From Actinomadura macrotermitis (GTDB taxonomy: Bacteria > Actinomycetota > Actinomycetes > Streptosporangiales > Streptosporangiaceae), in NCBI RefSeq assembly GCF_009604375.1, contig NZ_WEGH01000003.1, forward strand, positions 930,001 to 994,000: 64,000 nucleotides of DNA, in the 5' to 3' direction. The translations under genes were made by a program, and so were the position numbers. How positions within the stretch are numbered: position 1 is the first letter of the stretch; every line of letters starts with the position of its first letter. The notes beneath the pieces are model-generated. The model was given only the letters and a program-made list of their open reading frames with translations, did not search any database and was not told where the DNA came from. This document shows positions 9,560 through 16,965 of the stretch, in pieces.

Positions 9560-10126
9560 TCATCTCGGGTCGCGGCCGGAGAGCGCGACCGCCCGCCGGA
9601 ACGCGTCCGCGCCCTCGTCCACCTGCGCCGGCTCGGCGAACCCGTCGAACTGGCGGTACATCTCGGCGTTCTCCTCGACCAGCCCGAGCAGGTACCGCGC
9701 GGCCTCGTCCGAGACGGTGAACTCCTGGCCGGTCATCGTGGCGACGTCCCACCCGTGCAGGCCCATCTCCAGGACGACCATGCCGGCGATGCCGGACGCC
9801 GGGACGGACATGGACCCGAGGTCGATCTCGCCCTCCCAGGCCGCCGGGTCGCCCCACGCCTTGACGGCCCGGTCGAGCTGCTCGGCGTAGCGCTCGGCCC
9901 AGTCGGGTTCAGCGGTGAAATCGTGCTCCATCATCTCCTCGGGCAGCGTCTCCCTCCTGGCCCGCCGCTCCAGGCCGTGCGAGGTGAACAGGACCCAGTG
10001 GTTGACGAGGGTCCGGGCGTCGAAGTCGCCGCAGGGGCTCGGCCCCTCCAGCGGGCCGGCCGGGACGCCCCGCGCGATGCGGGCGCACTCGGCGGCGAAC
10101 TCGGTCATGTGGTCGTGTTCTCTCAT
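9560..10126 (-). CDS. TIGR03086/DinB-fold metal-binding protein (mycothiol maleylpyruvate isomerase-like)
   Basis: 188 residues with the four-helix layout of actinobacterial TIGR03086 proteins: GPSPCGDFDARTLVNHWV near the N-terminus supplies the first His, and MVVLEMGLHGWDVA supplies the second near residue 123. These His residues bind zinc or nickel in the mycothiol-dependent maleylpyruvate isomerase relatives. Function in this subgroup is unknown, but mycothiol-linked chemistry is the usual inference. Start at 10126 or the Met six codons on (10108); neither has a strong ribosome site. It is divergent from the AraC-type regulator at 10190. Confidence 0.82.
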   Translation of the reverse strand: MREHDHMTEFAAECARIARGVPAGPLEGPSPCGDFDARTLVNHWVLFTSHGLERRARRETLPEEMMEHDFTAEPDWAERYAEQLDRAVKAWGDPAAWEGEIDLGSMSVPASGIAGMVVLEMGLHGWDVATMTGQEFTVSDEAARYLLGLVEENAEMYRQFDGFAEPAQVDEGADAFRRAVALSGRDPR

Positions 10127-10189
10127 GACTCGAACTTACGATCGAACGACACCCGGGCTCTTGAAGAAACACGCCACTACCCTGGCGCT

Positions 10190-10972
10190 ATGACCGATTT
10201 CGCGCGCGGAGTCCTCTACCCAGGTGAGCACGCCACCATCGTCGACCTGGACCGGTACGAGCCCGCCCCCGGAACGGCCCCGTTCGTCGAGTTCCACTGG
10301 CACGTCCGCTGGAAGCTGCAGGAGCCCTACGAGACCAAGGTGCTGGCGCATCCGAGCGTCCACCTGGTCTTCGAGCGCCCAGCCCCGCTGGTCTACGGGG
10401 TGGACCGGGGCCTGTTCGTCCGCCGCCTGGAGGGCACGGGCCAGGTCCTGGGCGTGAAGTTCCGCCCGGGCGGATTCCACCCGCTGTCCCGGGGCCCGGT
10501 CTCCACCCTCACCGACCGCCGCGTCCCGGCCACCGACCTCTTCGGCCCGGAGATCGAAGAACTGAACGGCCGGATACTCACCACACCGGACGGCCCCGCG
10601 ATGGCCGCCCTGGCCGACGCCTTCCTGGCGCCCCTGCTCCCACCGCGCCCGGACCCGCTGGCCGAGGACGTGGCGGAGGTCATCGAGCGGATCACCGCGA
10701 CGCCCTCCCTCACCCGGGTGGACGAGGCGGCGGCCGACGCCGGCGTCTCGGTGCGCACGCTGCAGCGCCTGTTCAGCGAGTACGTCGGGGTGAGCCCAAA
10801 GTGGGTGCTGCGCCGGGCCCGCCTGCACGAGGCCGCGGCCCGTGCCGACGCGGGCACGCCGGTCGACTGGCCGGCGCTCGCCGCCGATCTCGGCTACGCC
10901 GACCAGGCCCACCTCAGCCGCGACTTCACCGCCACGGTGGGCACCCCGCCGTCCCGCTACGCCCGCGCCTGA
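10190..10972 (+). CDS. AraC/XylS-family transcriptional regulator
   Basis: 260 residues. The N-terminal half (about 1-150) is a cupin-like sensory domain with FVEFHWHVRWKL and GVKFRPGGFHPL, as in the DUF6597-type AraC group. The C-terminal part (about 165-258) holds two helix-turn-helices, VDEAAADAGVSVRTLQRLF and WPALAADLGYADQAHLSRDF, and ends in the usual F(T/R)xxxGxxPSRYA. It is divergent from the DinB-type gene across a 63-bp gap, so control of that promoter is likely. The inducer is unknown. Confidence 0.87.
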   Translation: MTDFARGVLYPGEHATIVDLDRYEPAPGTAPFVEFHWHVRWKLQEPYETKVLAHPSVHLVFERPAPLVYGVDRGLFVRRLEGTGQVLGVKFRPGGFHPLSRGPVSTLTDRRVPATDLFGPEIEELNGRILTTPDGPAMAALADAFLAPLLPPRPDPLAEDVAEVIERITATPSLTRVDEAAADAGVSVRTLQRLFSEYVGVSPKWVLRRARLHEAAARADAGTPVDWPALAADLGYADQAHLSRDFTATVGTPPSRYARA

Positions 10973-10973
10973 C

Positions 10974-11819
10974 TCAGCCGCGCGACAGCAGCCGGCCGAG
11001 CTTGGCCAGGCGCACCATGCCGCGCTGGTAGCCGAGCGGGGCGACCCGCTGCATGAGGTCGATCGCGACGGCGTCCCCCCCGATCCGGACCTTGCGCTTG
11101 TCGGCCACGATGCCCGCCACGATGATCTTCGCGGCCTTCTCCGGCGTCGTCCGCGCCACCTTGCTGAAGAGCGACGCCGCACCGCGCTGCGAGCCGCCCT
11201 TGGACGCCACGGTGCCCTCGAACCGGGCCGCCTTGGCGATGTTGGTGCGGATGCCGCCGGGGTGCACCGACGTCACCTTGATCTTCCCGCCGGCGATGTC
11301 GAGCTCCTGCCCGAGCGACTCGGTGAACCCCCGCACGGCGAACTTGGCCGCGCAGTAGGCCGACTGGCTGGGCACCCCGATGAACCCGAAGACACTGGAC
11401 ACATTGACGATGTGCCCCCCGCCGGCCCGCTTGAGGTGCGGCAGGAACGCCCGGGTCCCGTGCACCACACCCCAGAAGTTGATGTCGAAGAGCCACTCCA
11501 GGTTCTCGTCGCTCATGATCTCCACGTCCGCGGTGAGGGCCACCCCGGCGTTGTTGATGATCATGTGGACGGCCCCGTGCTCGGCCACGACGGCGTCGGC
11601 GAACGCGTAGACGGCGTCCCGGTCCCCGGTGTCGACCACGTGGGTGCTGACCTTCACGCCGTGCTTCTCGGCGCGCCGCGCGGTCTGCTGGAGGCCCTCG
11701 TCGTTGATGTCGGACAGGGCCAGGTCGCAGCCCCGCTCGGCCAGCTCCACGGCGGTCGCGGCACCGATGCCCGACGCCGCGCCCGTGATCGCCACGATCT
11801 TCCCAGCCAACTCGCGCAC
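10974..11819 (-). CDS. Short-chain dehydrogenase/reductase
   Basis: 281 residues from a GTG with AAAGGGG about 8 bases upstream. It has VAITGAASGIGAATAVEL (NAD(P) site), an acidic LSDINDE at the end of strand 2 (suggesting NAD preference), NNAGVALTADVEIM, the catalytic Ser in VNVSSVFGF and YCAAKFAVRGF (YxxxK). The C-terminal tail with QRVAPLGYQRGMVRL is typical of mycobacterial and actinomycete SDRs near lipid enzymes. It is divergent from a TetR regulator, with inverted repeats in the shared promoter. Confidence 0.88.
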   Translation of the reverse strand: MRELAGKIVAITGAASGIGAATAVELAERGCDLALSDINDEGLQQTARRAEKHGVKVSTHVVDTGDRDAVYAFADAVVAEHGAVHMIINNAGVALTADVEIMSDENLEWLFDINFWGVVHGTRAFLPHLKRAGGGHIVNVSSVFGFIGVPSQSAYCAAKFAVRGFTESLGQELDIAGGKIKVTSVHPGGIRTNIAKAARFEGTVASKGGSQRGAASLFSKVARTTPEKAAKIIVAGIVADKRKVRIGGDAVAIDLMQRVAPLGYQRGMVRLAKLGRLLSRG

Positions 11820-11880
11820 GGCGCGCCCCTTTCAGGAACCAAACTGTTTCAGAACCAAGCGGTGTCAGTTTGGGCGCGCC
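11820..11880. promoter_or_regulatory. Nested inverted repeats in the SDR/TetR divergent promoter
   Basis: Between the start codons (11819 and 11905) lie two nested symmetries. CCAAACTG at 11839-11846 pairs with CAGTTTGG at 11866-11873, and GGCGCGCC occurs at both 11820-11827 and 11873-11880. An imperfect direct repeat TTTCAG(G)AACCAA is inside. The position and symmetry fit a TetR operator autoregulating the pair. This is inferred and no footprint is available. Confidence 0.5.
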
Positions 11881-11904
11881 CCGCCCCCGTGTCAATATCG
11901 GCAG

Positions 11905-12513
11905 GTGGAAACCGTCCAGCGCACCTACCGCGGGGTGAGCGCCGAAGCCCGCCGCCAGGAGAGACGCCACCGGCTCATCGAGGCCGGCATGGAGATCTTC
12001 GGCACGACCGGCTACCGCACCGCCACGGTCGAATCCGTGTGCGCGCGGGCCGAGCTCACCAAACGCTACTTCTACGAGTCCTTCTCCAGCAGCGAGGACC
12101 TGCTGCTGGCCGTCTACGCCCACACCGACGAAAAGCTACGCAAGACCGTAGAAACAGCCGTGGCCTCCGCAGGCCCCGACCCGCACGACATCATCCGAAC
12201 GGCCCTCACCGAGCTCTTCAGCGCCCTGCAGGCCGACCACCGCCTGGCCCGCCTGCTGTTCGTGGAGATCCTCGGCGTCAGCCCGGCCGTGGACGCCGCC
12301 TACCAGCGCACGAGCCTGGCCTGGGGCGACACGATCGCGGCCCTGCTGGCCGGTTGGGACCCGCCCGGCGTCCGCCGCGACCTGCTGGCCACCGCCATCC
12401 TCGGCGCCGTCATCGGCGCCGCCGTCCGCTGGTCCCTGGAGGAGTACGCCGACCCGATGGAGGACATCGTCCAGGCCCTCCGCACCCTCTTCGCCGCCGC
12501 TCTCAGCGCTTGA
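11905..12513 (+). CDS. TetR-family transcriptional regulator
   Basis: 202 residues from the GTG at 11905-11907, the first start after an AT-rich promoter region; the open frame upstream is antisense to the SDR gene. The N-terminal HTH (about 20-65) reads RLIEAGMEIFGTTGYRTATV then CARAELTKRYFYESF, the TetR_N pattern. The C-terminal ligand-binding half is helical with RLLFVEILGVSP. The divergent arrangement with the SDR gene suggests it represses that gene and itself. Its tail overlaps the convergent phosphodiesterase gene by 11 bases. Confidence 0.88.
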   Translation: METVQRTYRGVSAEARRQERRHRLIEAGMEIFGTTGYRTATVESVCARAELTKRYFYESFSSSEDLLLAVYAHTDEKLRKTVETAVASAGPDPHDIIRTALTELFSALQADHRLARLLFVEILGVSPAVDAAYQRTSLAWGDTIAALLAGWDPPGVRRDLLATAILGAVIGAAVRWSLEEYADPMEDIVQALRTLFAAALSA

Positions 12514-13720
12514 CGAACCGGCCGCAGTTCTTGCGGATCCACTTGGCGCCGGTGCCCAGGTGGTCGGTGACGTAGTAGTCGGCCCCGGCCTCGTCGACGG
12601 CCTGCCACCAGTTCCGCTGGAGGGCGCCCTCGCACTTCTGGTGACCGGGCAGTGTGGGGCAGGGATAGAACTTTCCGCGCCCGCGGCTGCCGGCGTACCG
12701 CCAGTTGCCGTCGGGCGCGCCCCAGATGCGGACCTTGCGGCCCTGGGAGTGCGCCCGCCCGACCAGCTCGTTGAACACCCGGTGCTCCTGCGGGCTGATG
12801 TTGAGCTTGCGCTTCTTGTCGACGTCCACGCACTTGGCGAACTCGCCGTTCAGCACGGTCACCTTCGAGGCGAGCCGCTGGTCGTAATGCTGCTCGTCCG
12901 GCCTGTACTCGGGGCTGCGCGGGTCGTTGGCGGGGTCCTTCGGATCGAGCCACGTCGGGATGACGCACTTGTCCCCCAGCCCGACCGAGAAGGAGACATT
13001 GGCGGGCAGCGAAGTGTTCCCGACCTTGTTGGTGGCCGGGTCGTAGTTCGGCGGGACCGGCAGGACGACCCGCACGTCACCCGTCAGCGGCGGTGGCCCG
13101 GCGATGTCCTTGACGATCTGCTCGTACGCGTCGCCACCACCACCTTTGACCTCGATGAAGAGCTCGAACTTCTCGCCGCGCCCGGGGTAGATCTGGCCAC
13201 CGTTCTTGGCGGCCCGCTCGGTGAGCGGCCGCAGGTACTCCTGCAGCAGCGTGGCGTTGGGCAGGTTCAGATCGTCTTTGTCGTGCTTGAGGATCAGCTT
13301 GCCGTCCTCCAGCCACACGTCGGCCTCCACGCTCGTCGCGCCCTCCTCGAGCGCGTCATCGAGCGGATCGCCGTTCTGGTAGTCGTTGTGGGCGTGCAGC
13401 GTGTCGACCCAGGGCACCTTCGGATCGGGGCAGGCCGGCCGGGAGATCGGCGGCAGATCCTGCTGCGGCACGGAGACGAGCGGCCGGACCTGCGCCTTGC
13501 CGCCATCATGGTCCGCGACGCCCTGCCGCGCGCCGCCCTTCCCGTGCTCCCCGAGGCCCATGGTCCGGCAGTCGCCGCCGGCGACACGGCAGATCGCCGA
13601 CTCGCACGCGGCCGCGACCTTCTCCCCCACCCCACCGGTGAGGACGGCCCCCATCACCCCGCCCAGCAGCAGGATCACCGCGACATACGAGACTGCGCCT
13701 TCACCGCGATCGGACCACAT
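12503..13720 (-). CDS. GDPD/PLC-like phosphodiesterase with pilin-like N-terminal leader
   Basis: 405 residues, GGAAGG 7 bases before the ATG. Residues 107-150 carry a phosphodiesterase TIM-barrel start: HAHNDY (H109, H111), PLDDALEEGATSVEADVW (E132, D134) and LKHD (H146). These are the metal and general acid/base positions of the glycerophosphodiester / AIM6-like PLC superfamily. The N-terminus is unusual: SDRGEGAVSYVAVILLLG resembles class III (prepilin or TadE-like) leaders rather than a Sec signal, and is followed by a CESAICRVAGGDC cysteine cluster. Extracellular lipid-head-group hydrolysis is inferred. It overlaps the TetR gene tail-to-tail by 11 bases. Confidence 0.78.
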   Translation of the reverse strand: MWSDRGEGAVSYVAVILLLGGVMGAVLTGGVGEKVAAACESAICRVAGGDCRTMGLGEHGKGGARQGVADHDGGKAQVRPLVSVPQQDLPPISRPACPDPKVPWVDTLHAHNDYQNGDPLDDALEEGATSVEADVWLEDGKLILKHDKDDLNLPNATLLQEYLRPLTERAAKNGGQIYPGRGEKFELFIEVKGGGGDAYEQIVKDIAGPPPLTGDVRVVLPVPPNYDPATNKVGNTSLPANVSFSVGLGDKCVIPTWLDPKDPANDPRSPEYRPDEQHYDQRLASKVTVLNGEFAKCVDVDKKRKLNISPQEHRVFNELVGRAHSQGRKVRIWGAPDGNWRYAGSRGRGKFYPCPTLPGHQKCEGALQRNWWQAVDEAGADYYVTDHLGTGAKWIRKNCGRFVKR

Positions 13721-13850
13721 CCGGAAACCTTCCAGGAATCACTGGCATAGTTCCCGGACATGATCATCCACACCCCGCCCCCGCCCCAGGGCCTCCAGAC
13801 CCAACCCCGGACCCAGGCCGCCCGGTCAGCGGTCAACGATCAGGAAAGCC

Positions 13851-14045
13851 TCAGAAGGCGTGACTTCCGGCCTTGATCTGGCCGAGGAAAGCGCGCCAAG
13901 CGGCACGGCCTACGACAAGGACGGCCTCATCGGGGTCCTTGGAGTCACGAACAGCCACGAAGTGGGTTGCTTCAGCGCACTCGACGCACTGGCCGTTGCT
14001 GCTGGAACGACTGCTCTTGCGCCACTCCAGCCGGGACAGGTCCAC
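13851..14045 (-). CDS. DUF397 small protein
   Basis: 64 residues. LEWRKSSRSSSNGQCVECA and VAVRDSKDP are the DUF397 signature found in many copies in Streptomyces and related genera. It starts with GTG after a strong GAGGGGAGG, 12 bases after the upstream XRE gene, so the two are cotranscribed. In Streptomyces, DUF397 proteins partner with the neighbouring XRE-DUF5753 (WhiJ-like) regulator in development and antibiotic control. This gene belongs to that set by context. Confidence 0.9.
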   Translation of the reverse strand: MDLSRLEWRKSSRSSSNGQCVECAEATHFVAVRDSKDPDEAVLVVGRAAWRAFLGQIKAGSHAF

Positions 14046-14057
14046 CCGTCCCTCCCC

Positions 14058-14909
14058 TCATTCACATGCCTCTGCCCGACACCGGACCAGGTCCACTGAC
14101 ACGGCAGGACTCAGCGCGACGGCGCGAAGGTGCTCGTATATGCCACTGTACCGGCGCACTTCGGCCTCTTCTTCGAGGAAGAGGTCTCCCGCCATGCTGT
14201 CGATGTACACCACGCTGGGATCGGCCGGGAAGTTCATCACGACGAACGATCCGGGCATCCCAGGGTGCGCACCCGCGTCGAACGGGATGACCTGAAGCGT
14301 GACGTTGGGCAGCTTCGCCATCTCCACAAGATGAAGGAGCTGCTCCCGCGTCACCTGGACCCCACCGACGACCCGGTGCAGCGCGGCTTCGTCGCAGATG
14401 GCCCACAAATGCAAGGGCGAGGGACGGCGCAAGACCCCTTGACGCTCCATGCGCACGGCCACCCGCTGCTCCACCTCGTCCGGGGAAAGAGCAGGCATGC
14501 CGCCAGGGATGACGGCCCGGGCGTACTCCTCGGTCTGCAGGAGGCCAGGGATGTAGAGGGACTCGTAGTTCCAGACCTCCCGCGCTTGATCCTCGAACTC
14601 GATGTAGGCGCTGTACTCCTCCGGGAGCTCGTTCTCGTACGCCTGGAGCCAGCCCCGCCGACCGGCGTCCTTGAGAAGCTGAAGGAGCTGAACGCGCTCG
14701 GCGGGCTCCACCTCGTACAGGGCGAGCAGGGCTTGCAGCGTCCGAGCCTGGGGCCTGCCCCGGGCCTTCTCGATGCGGTAGAGCGTCGCCGGATTGATAC
14801 CGGTCCGCTCGGCGACATCTTCGCGGCTCAGCCCTTGGGCCTCCCGAAGCTTGAACAGACGGGAAGCCAGGCGGCGCAGTCTCACCGTCGGTGGAGTACG
14901 AGCAGGCAC
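14058..14909 (-). CDS. XRE-family regulator, HTH_31-DUF5753 (WhiJ-like)
   Basis: 283 residues from the GTG at 14907-14909, chosen because AGGAGG lies 9 bases before it; a longer start at 14945 would fall within the palindrome. The N-terminal XRE helix-turn-helix (about 10-65) is LFKLREAQGLSREDVAERTG then NPATLYRIEKARG. The rest is DUF5753: VWNYESLYIPGLLQTEEYAR, LHLWAICDEAALHR, LQVIPFDAGAHPGMPGSF. Such proteins bind palindromes near their own genes and are modulated by DUF397 partners. The gene is divergent from a HATPase gene and a 26-bp palindrome sits between them. Confidence 0.9.
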   Translation of the reverse strand: MPARTPPTVRLRRLASRLFKLREAQGLSREDVAERTGINPATLYRIEKARGRPQARTLQALLALYEVEPAERVQLLQLLKDAGRRGWLQAYENELPEEYSAYIEFEDQAREVWNYESLYIPGLLQTEEYARAVIPGGMPALSPDEVEQRVAVRMERQGVLRRPSPLHLWAICDEAALHRVVGGVQVTREQLLHLVEMAKLPNVTLQVIPFDAGAHPGMPGSFVVMNFPADPSVVYIDSMAGDLFLEEEAEVRRYSGIYEHLRAVALSPAVSVDLVRCRAEACE

Positions 14910-14944
14910 GGCGGAGAACCTCCTCAGGCAAGTATGCAAGACCA

Positions 14945-14970
14945 TGAAGATGCAAGGCCTTGCATCTTCA
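14945..14970. promoter_or_regulatory. 26-bp perfect palindrome, likely XRE operator
   Basis: Half-site TGAAGATGCAAGG (14945-14957) is followed immediately by its exact reverse complement, with no spacer. It lies 35 bp upstream of the XRE start codon and 90 bp upstream of the HATPase gene. TGCAAG/CTTGCA-like fragments recur at 14934-14940 and near 14975-14985. This placement and perfection fit the binding site of the adjacent XRE dimer, controlling both directions. Confidence 0.7.
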
Positions 14971-15060
14971 CCCCTCTAAGGTTCATGCTTGGGCTTGTCA
15001 CAGCGTGCCACAGACTCCGCGCCGTCCGTGGTCAGACGAAAACGTCAGAAGAAGACCGCC

Positions 15061-15453
15061 ATGTCTGTGTTCTCTCCCCCGCAGTCCTGCCACAGCGTCG
15101 AGTTCTCCCTGATCTCCGACCCCACGGCCGTGCAGCTGGCCCGCCGCCTCGTGGTGGAGTGGTTCCGCCACTGGTCGCTCGACGAGGCGTTGATCGAAGA
15201 CGCTCGGCTCGTGGCCAGCGAGATCGTCACCAACGCCATCAAGGCCAAGGGGCCCACGGTGCGCATGCGCATCCGCTGGACGCCGCCCCACGCCTACATC
15301 GAGGTCTACGACCAGGACCCCAACCCGCCCGTCCGGCAGGCGGCCGACCCGAGCGCCACCGGCGGGCGGGGCCTGCTCCTGGTGGAGGCGTACGCCCGAC
15401 GCTGGAACCACTACCCGGCCGAAACCGCCAAGGTGGTGTGGGCCGAGTTCTAA
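15061..15453 (+). CDS. Anti-sigma-factor-like ATP-binding protein (HATPase_c_2)
   Basis: 130 residues of GHKL ATPase fold alone, without sensor or membrane part. The N box is EDARLVASEIVTNAI (Glu and Asn coordinate Mg-ATP), the G1 box is VYDQDPNPP, and the G2 box is GGRGLLLVEAYA. The family includes RsbW/SpoIIAB-type kinases that sequester sigma factors. Single-domain versions beside XRE-DUF397 genes are common in Streptomyces (abaA-type loci). It shares the palindromic promoter with the XRE gene. The ribosome site is weak (AGAAG). Confidence 0.88.
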   Translation: MSVFSPPQSCHSVEFSLISDPTAVQLARRLVVEWFRHWSLDEALIEDARLVASEIVTNAIKAKGPTVRMRIRWTPPHAYIEVYDQDPNPPVRQAADPSATGGRGLLLVEAYARRWNHYPAETAKVVWAEF

Positions 15454-15521
15454 GGCAGCCCGGTCGCCGGTCGCCGGTCAGCCCTGCTCCTCACAACGGT
15501 AGACGCGGTCGGCGCGGCCCA

Positions 15522-16217
15522 TCAGGCATTTGCTGAGCTCGTATCAGGCAGCTGACCTGCATGGATCGCATGGAGCGCCCGTTCGGTGACCTCCTCGACC
15601 GGCCCCATCGCGTCGAAGCCGAGCACGATGCCATCCTCTGCGTAGAATCGCACCAGCGCAGCGGATCGCTCCTGGTGTGCCTGGAGGCGCTGCCGGACGA
15701 CCTCTTCCCTGTCGTCGTCGCGCTGGATCAGGTCACCGCCGCAGTTGCCGCAGGCGCCGTCCTGTATGTCGTCGAAGCCGACGTGCCAGACGCACCCGCA
15801 CTTGTCGCAGATGCGCCGGCCCGACAGCCGCCGGACGATCTCCTCATGGTCCACCACCGGCTGCAGGACCAAGTCCAGCCCGGCGTCGAACTCCGCAGCG
15901 AGAAACTCCTTCAGCGCTTGGGCCTGGGGCACCGTCCACGGGAACCCGTCCAACAGGAACCCGTCACGGGCGCCGTCCTGAGAGAGCCGCTCGTGCATCA
16001 TCGCGATGATCAGCTCATCGGGGAAGAAGACACCGCGGTCCATGCAGGCCTTGGCCTGCCGACCGAACTCGGTATCGCCATGCACATTGACGCGAAGGGT
16101 GTCGCGCAGCGAGACCTTCGGCAGGGACAGGCGCGAGGCGATGGACGGACCCGGTGCCTCCTCGCCCGTTGCCGGAGAACCCATCAGGAAGATACGTGAT
16201 CTTGCCGGTCTCTCCAT
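15522..16217 (-). CDS. Divergent adenylate-kinase-like protein with degenerate P-loop
   Basis: 231 residues that align without gaps to adenylate kinase, but key residues differ. The Walker A GPPGAGKGT is replaced by GSPATGEEA, so the invariant Lys is Glu19. The NMP-site STGD is SLRD, and DGFPRT is DGFPWT. In contrast the lid is intact: RRICDKC and CGNCGG form a four-Cys zinc site, and QRDDDREEVVRQRL and the C-terminal GPVEEVTERAL are typical. There is no frameshift. It is probably a catalytically weak or inactive paralogue; the true adk is expected elsewhere with secY. The start has GAGGATG upstream. Confidence 0.8.
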   Translation of the reverse strand: MERPARSRIFLMGSPATGEEAPGPSIASRLSLPKVSLRDTLRVNVHGDTEFGRQAKACMDRGVFFPDELIIAMMHERLSQDGARDGFLLDGFPWTVPQAQALKEFLAAEFDAGLDLVLQPVVDHEEIVRRLSGRRICDKCGCVWHVGFDDIQDGACGNCGGDLIQRDDDREEVVRQRLQAHQERSAALVRFYAEDGIVLGFDAMGPVEEVTERALHAIHAGQLPDTSSANA

Positions 16218-16272
16218 CTGTTCATCCTCGCCTCGAGCAGATCACAACGCCAACCGCCCTGGGCACGAAAAA

Positions 16273-16297
16273 GCCGCACGGACCAGGTCCGTGCGGC
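16273..16297 (-). terminator. Intrinsic terminator downstream of ssrA
   Basis: A 12-bp perfect stem (16273-16284 with 16286-16297) is followed, reading leftward on the - strand, by TTTTT (16268-16272). It lies 160 bases past the 3' end of ssrA and 50 bases before the adenylate-kinase-like gene, so it can stop ssrA read-through. Confidence 0.7.
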
Positions 16298-16343
16298 CAG
16301 GAGCCCCACCGCTGCGTGAGCACGCACCACAGCACAAGACGGG

Positions 16344-16368
16344 GGCGTGGGGGCGGAGCCCCCACGCC
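16344..16368. repeat. GGGGGC/GCCCCC hairpin element
   Basis: An 11-bp perfect stem (16344-16354 and 16358-16368) with a GGA loop is flanked by further G/C runs. It resembles the dispersed GGGGGCTCCGCCCCC-type elements that occur in many actinomycete intergenic regions. No coding or RNA gene is seen here. Confidence 0.5.
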
Positions 16369-16407
16369 GGAGGTTCCAGGGGGTCGCCCCCCTGGGTGAA
16401 ACGACGA

Positions 16408-16447
16408 GGGAGCGGCGGCTCACGCTTTCCGTGAGCACACCGCTCCC
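16408..16447 (-). terminator. Hairpin immediately 3' of ssrA
   Basis: An inner stem CTCACG/CGTGAG (16419-16424, 16430-16435) and an outer stem GGGAGCGG/CCGCTCCC (16408-16415, 16440-16447) form one long hairpin starting 10 bases after the tmRNA end. On the - strand it is followed by TCGTCGTTTC, a weak T-run. It is the likely first terminator or a 3' processing structure of pre-tmRNA. Confidence 0.6.
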
Positions 16448-16456
16448 CGCGACGAG

Positions 16457-16825
16457 TGGAGGTGGCGGGAATCGAACCCGCGTCCTTCGGTGATGAGTCA
16501 GGGCTTCTCCGGGTGCATCCTGCTAGTCGTTTTCTCGGCCCCGGCGCTCACGCAGGCGTGTCGCCGACGGGCTCAGTCGCTGTTGGGTGTTCCTACAGGT
16601 CCCGCGACCGAATCTGCAGGTGGAGTCTCCTTACGATGCCAGACCCCGGGGCGGAGACTCACCCGGGCTGACAGAGTCGCTACTCGCCTCAGGCGGCGAG
16701 AGCGAACTCGGACTGCTTCTTGTTGGCAGTTTTTGTTCGCCGTCACAGGATTTACGAGGTCATGACGACCACCCTCGACCCGCTTCCCCTGGCTCGACCT
16801 ACCGAAGTCGAAGCCGGTCACCCCC
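16457..16825 (-). ncRNA. ssrA: Transfer-messenger RNA (tmRNA)
   Basis: A 369-nt gene. The 5' end GGGGGTGACCGGCTTCGAC pairs with the 3' CACCTCC to form the acceptor stem; discriminator A is at 16457 and CCA is not encoded. The T-arm GGTTCGATTCCC lies near the 3' end. Rescue of stalled ribosomes with SmpB, encoded nearby on the same strand, is established for this RNA. The tag frame ends QSEFALAA then TGA (16689-16691). Reading back it runs T-K-T-A-N-K-K-Q-S-E-F-A-L-A-A, but the expected GCG-AAC resume codons (16740-16735) are one base out of frame because of a five-A run (see findings). Confidence 0.95.
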
Positions 16826-16917
16826 ATGTTGAGTTGTCAAGCCGGACGCCGGGGCGTCCGCAGCATGACGCTACATGGATAACGCGCGGGATGCCAACGG
16901 GGATTCCCGGGGGGCGG

Positions 16918-16965
16918 AAAAAGTGACGCCCCGGTGGGCCGCGTGCTCGACGCGGGCCACCGGGG
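16918..16965 (-). terminator. Intrinsic terminator between the transpeptidase-like gene and ssrA
   Basis: A long stem: CCCCGGTGG at 16929-16937 with CCACCGGGG at 16957-16965, extended inward by GCCGCGT/ACGCGG with one bulge. On the - strand it is followed by CACTTTTT (16918-16922). It ends the smpB-transpeptidase transcript, so ssrA has its own promoter within 16826-16917. There, on the - strand, TTGGCA, an 18-base spacer and TAGCGT could be a -35/-10 pair, about 42 bases before the mature 5' end. Confidence 0.75.

Noticed and set aside
16573..16827. An 84-residue - strand frame inside ssrA
   Set aside because: It is the tmRNA body read as protein. It matters only because it shows where the GCG-AAC frame leads.
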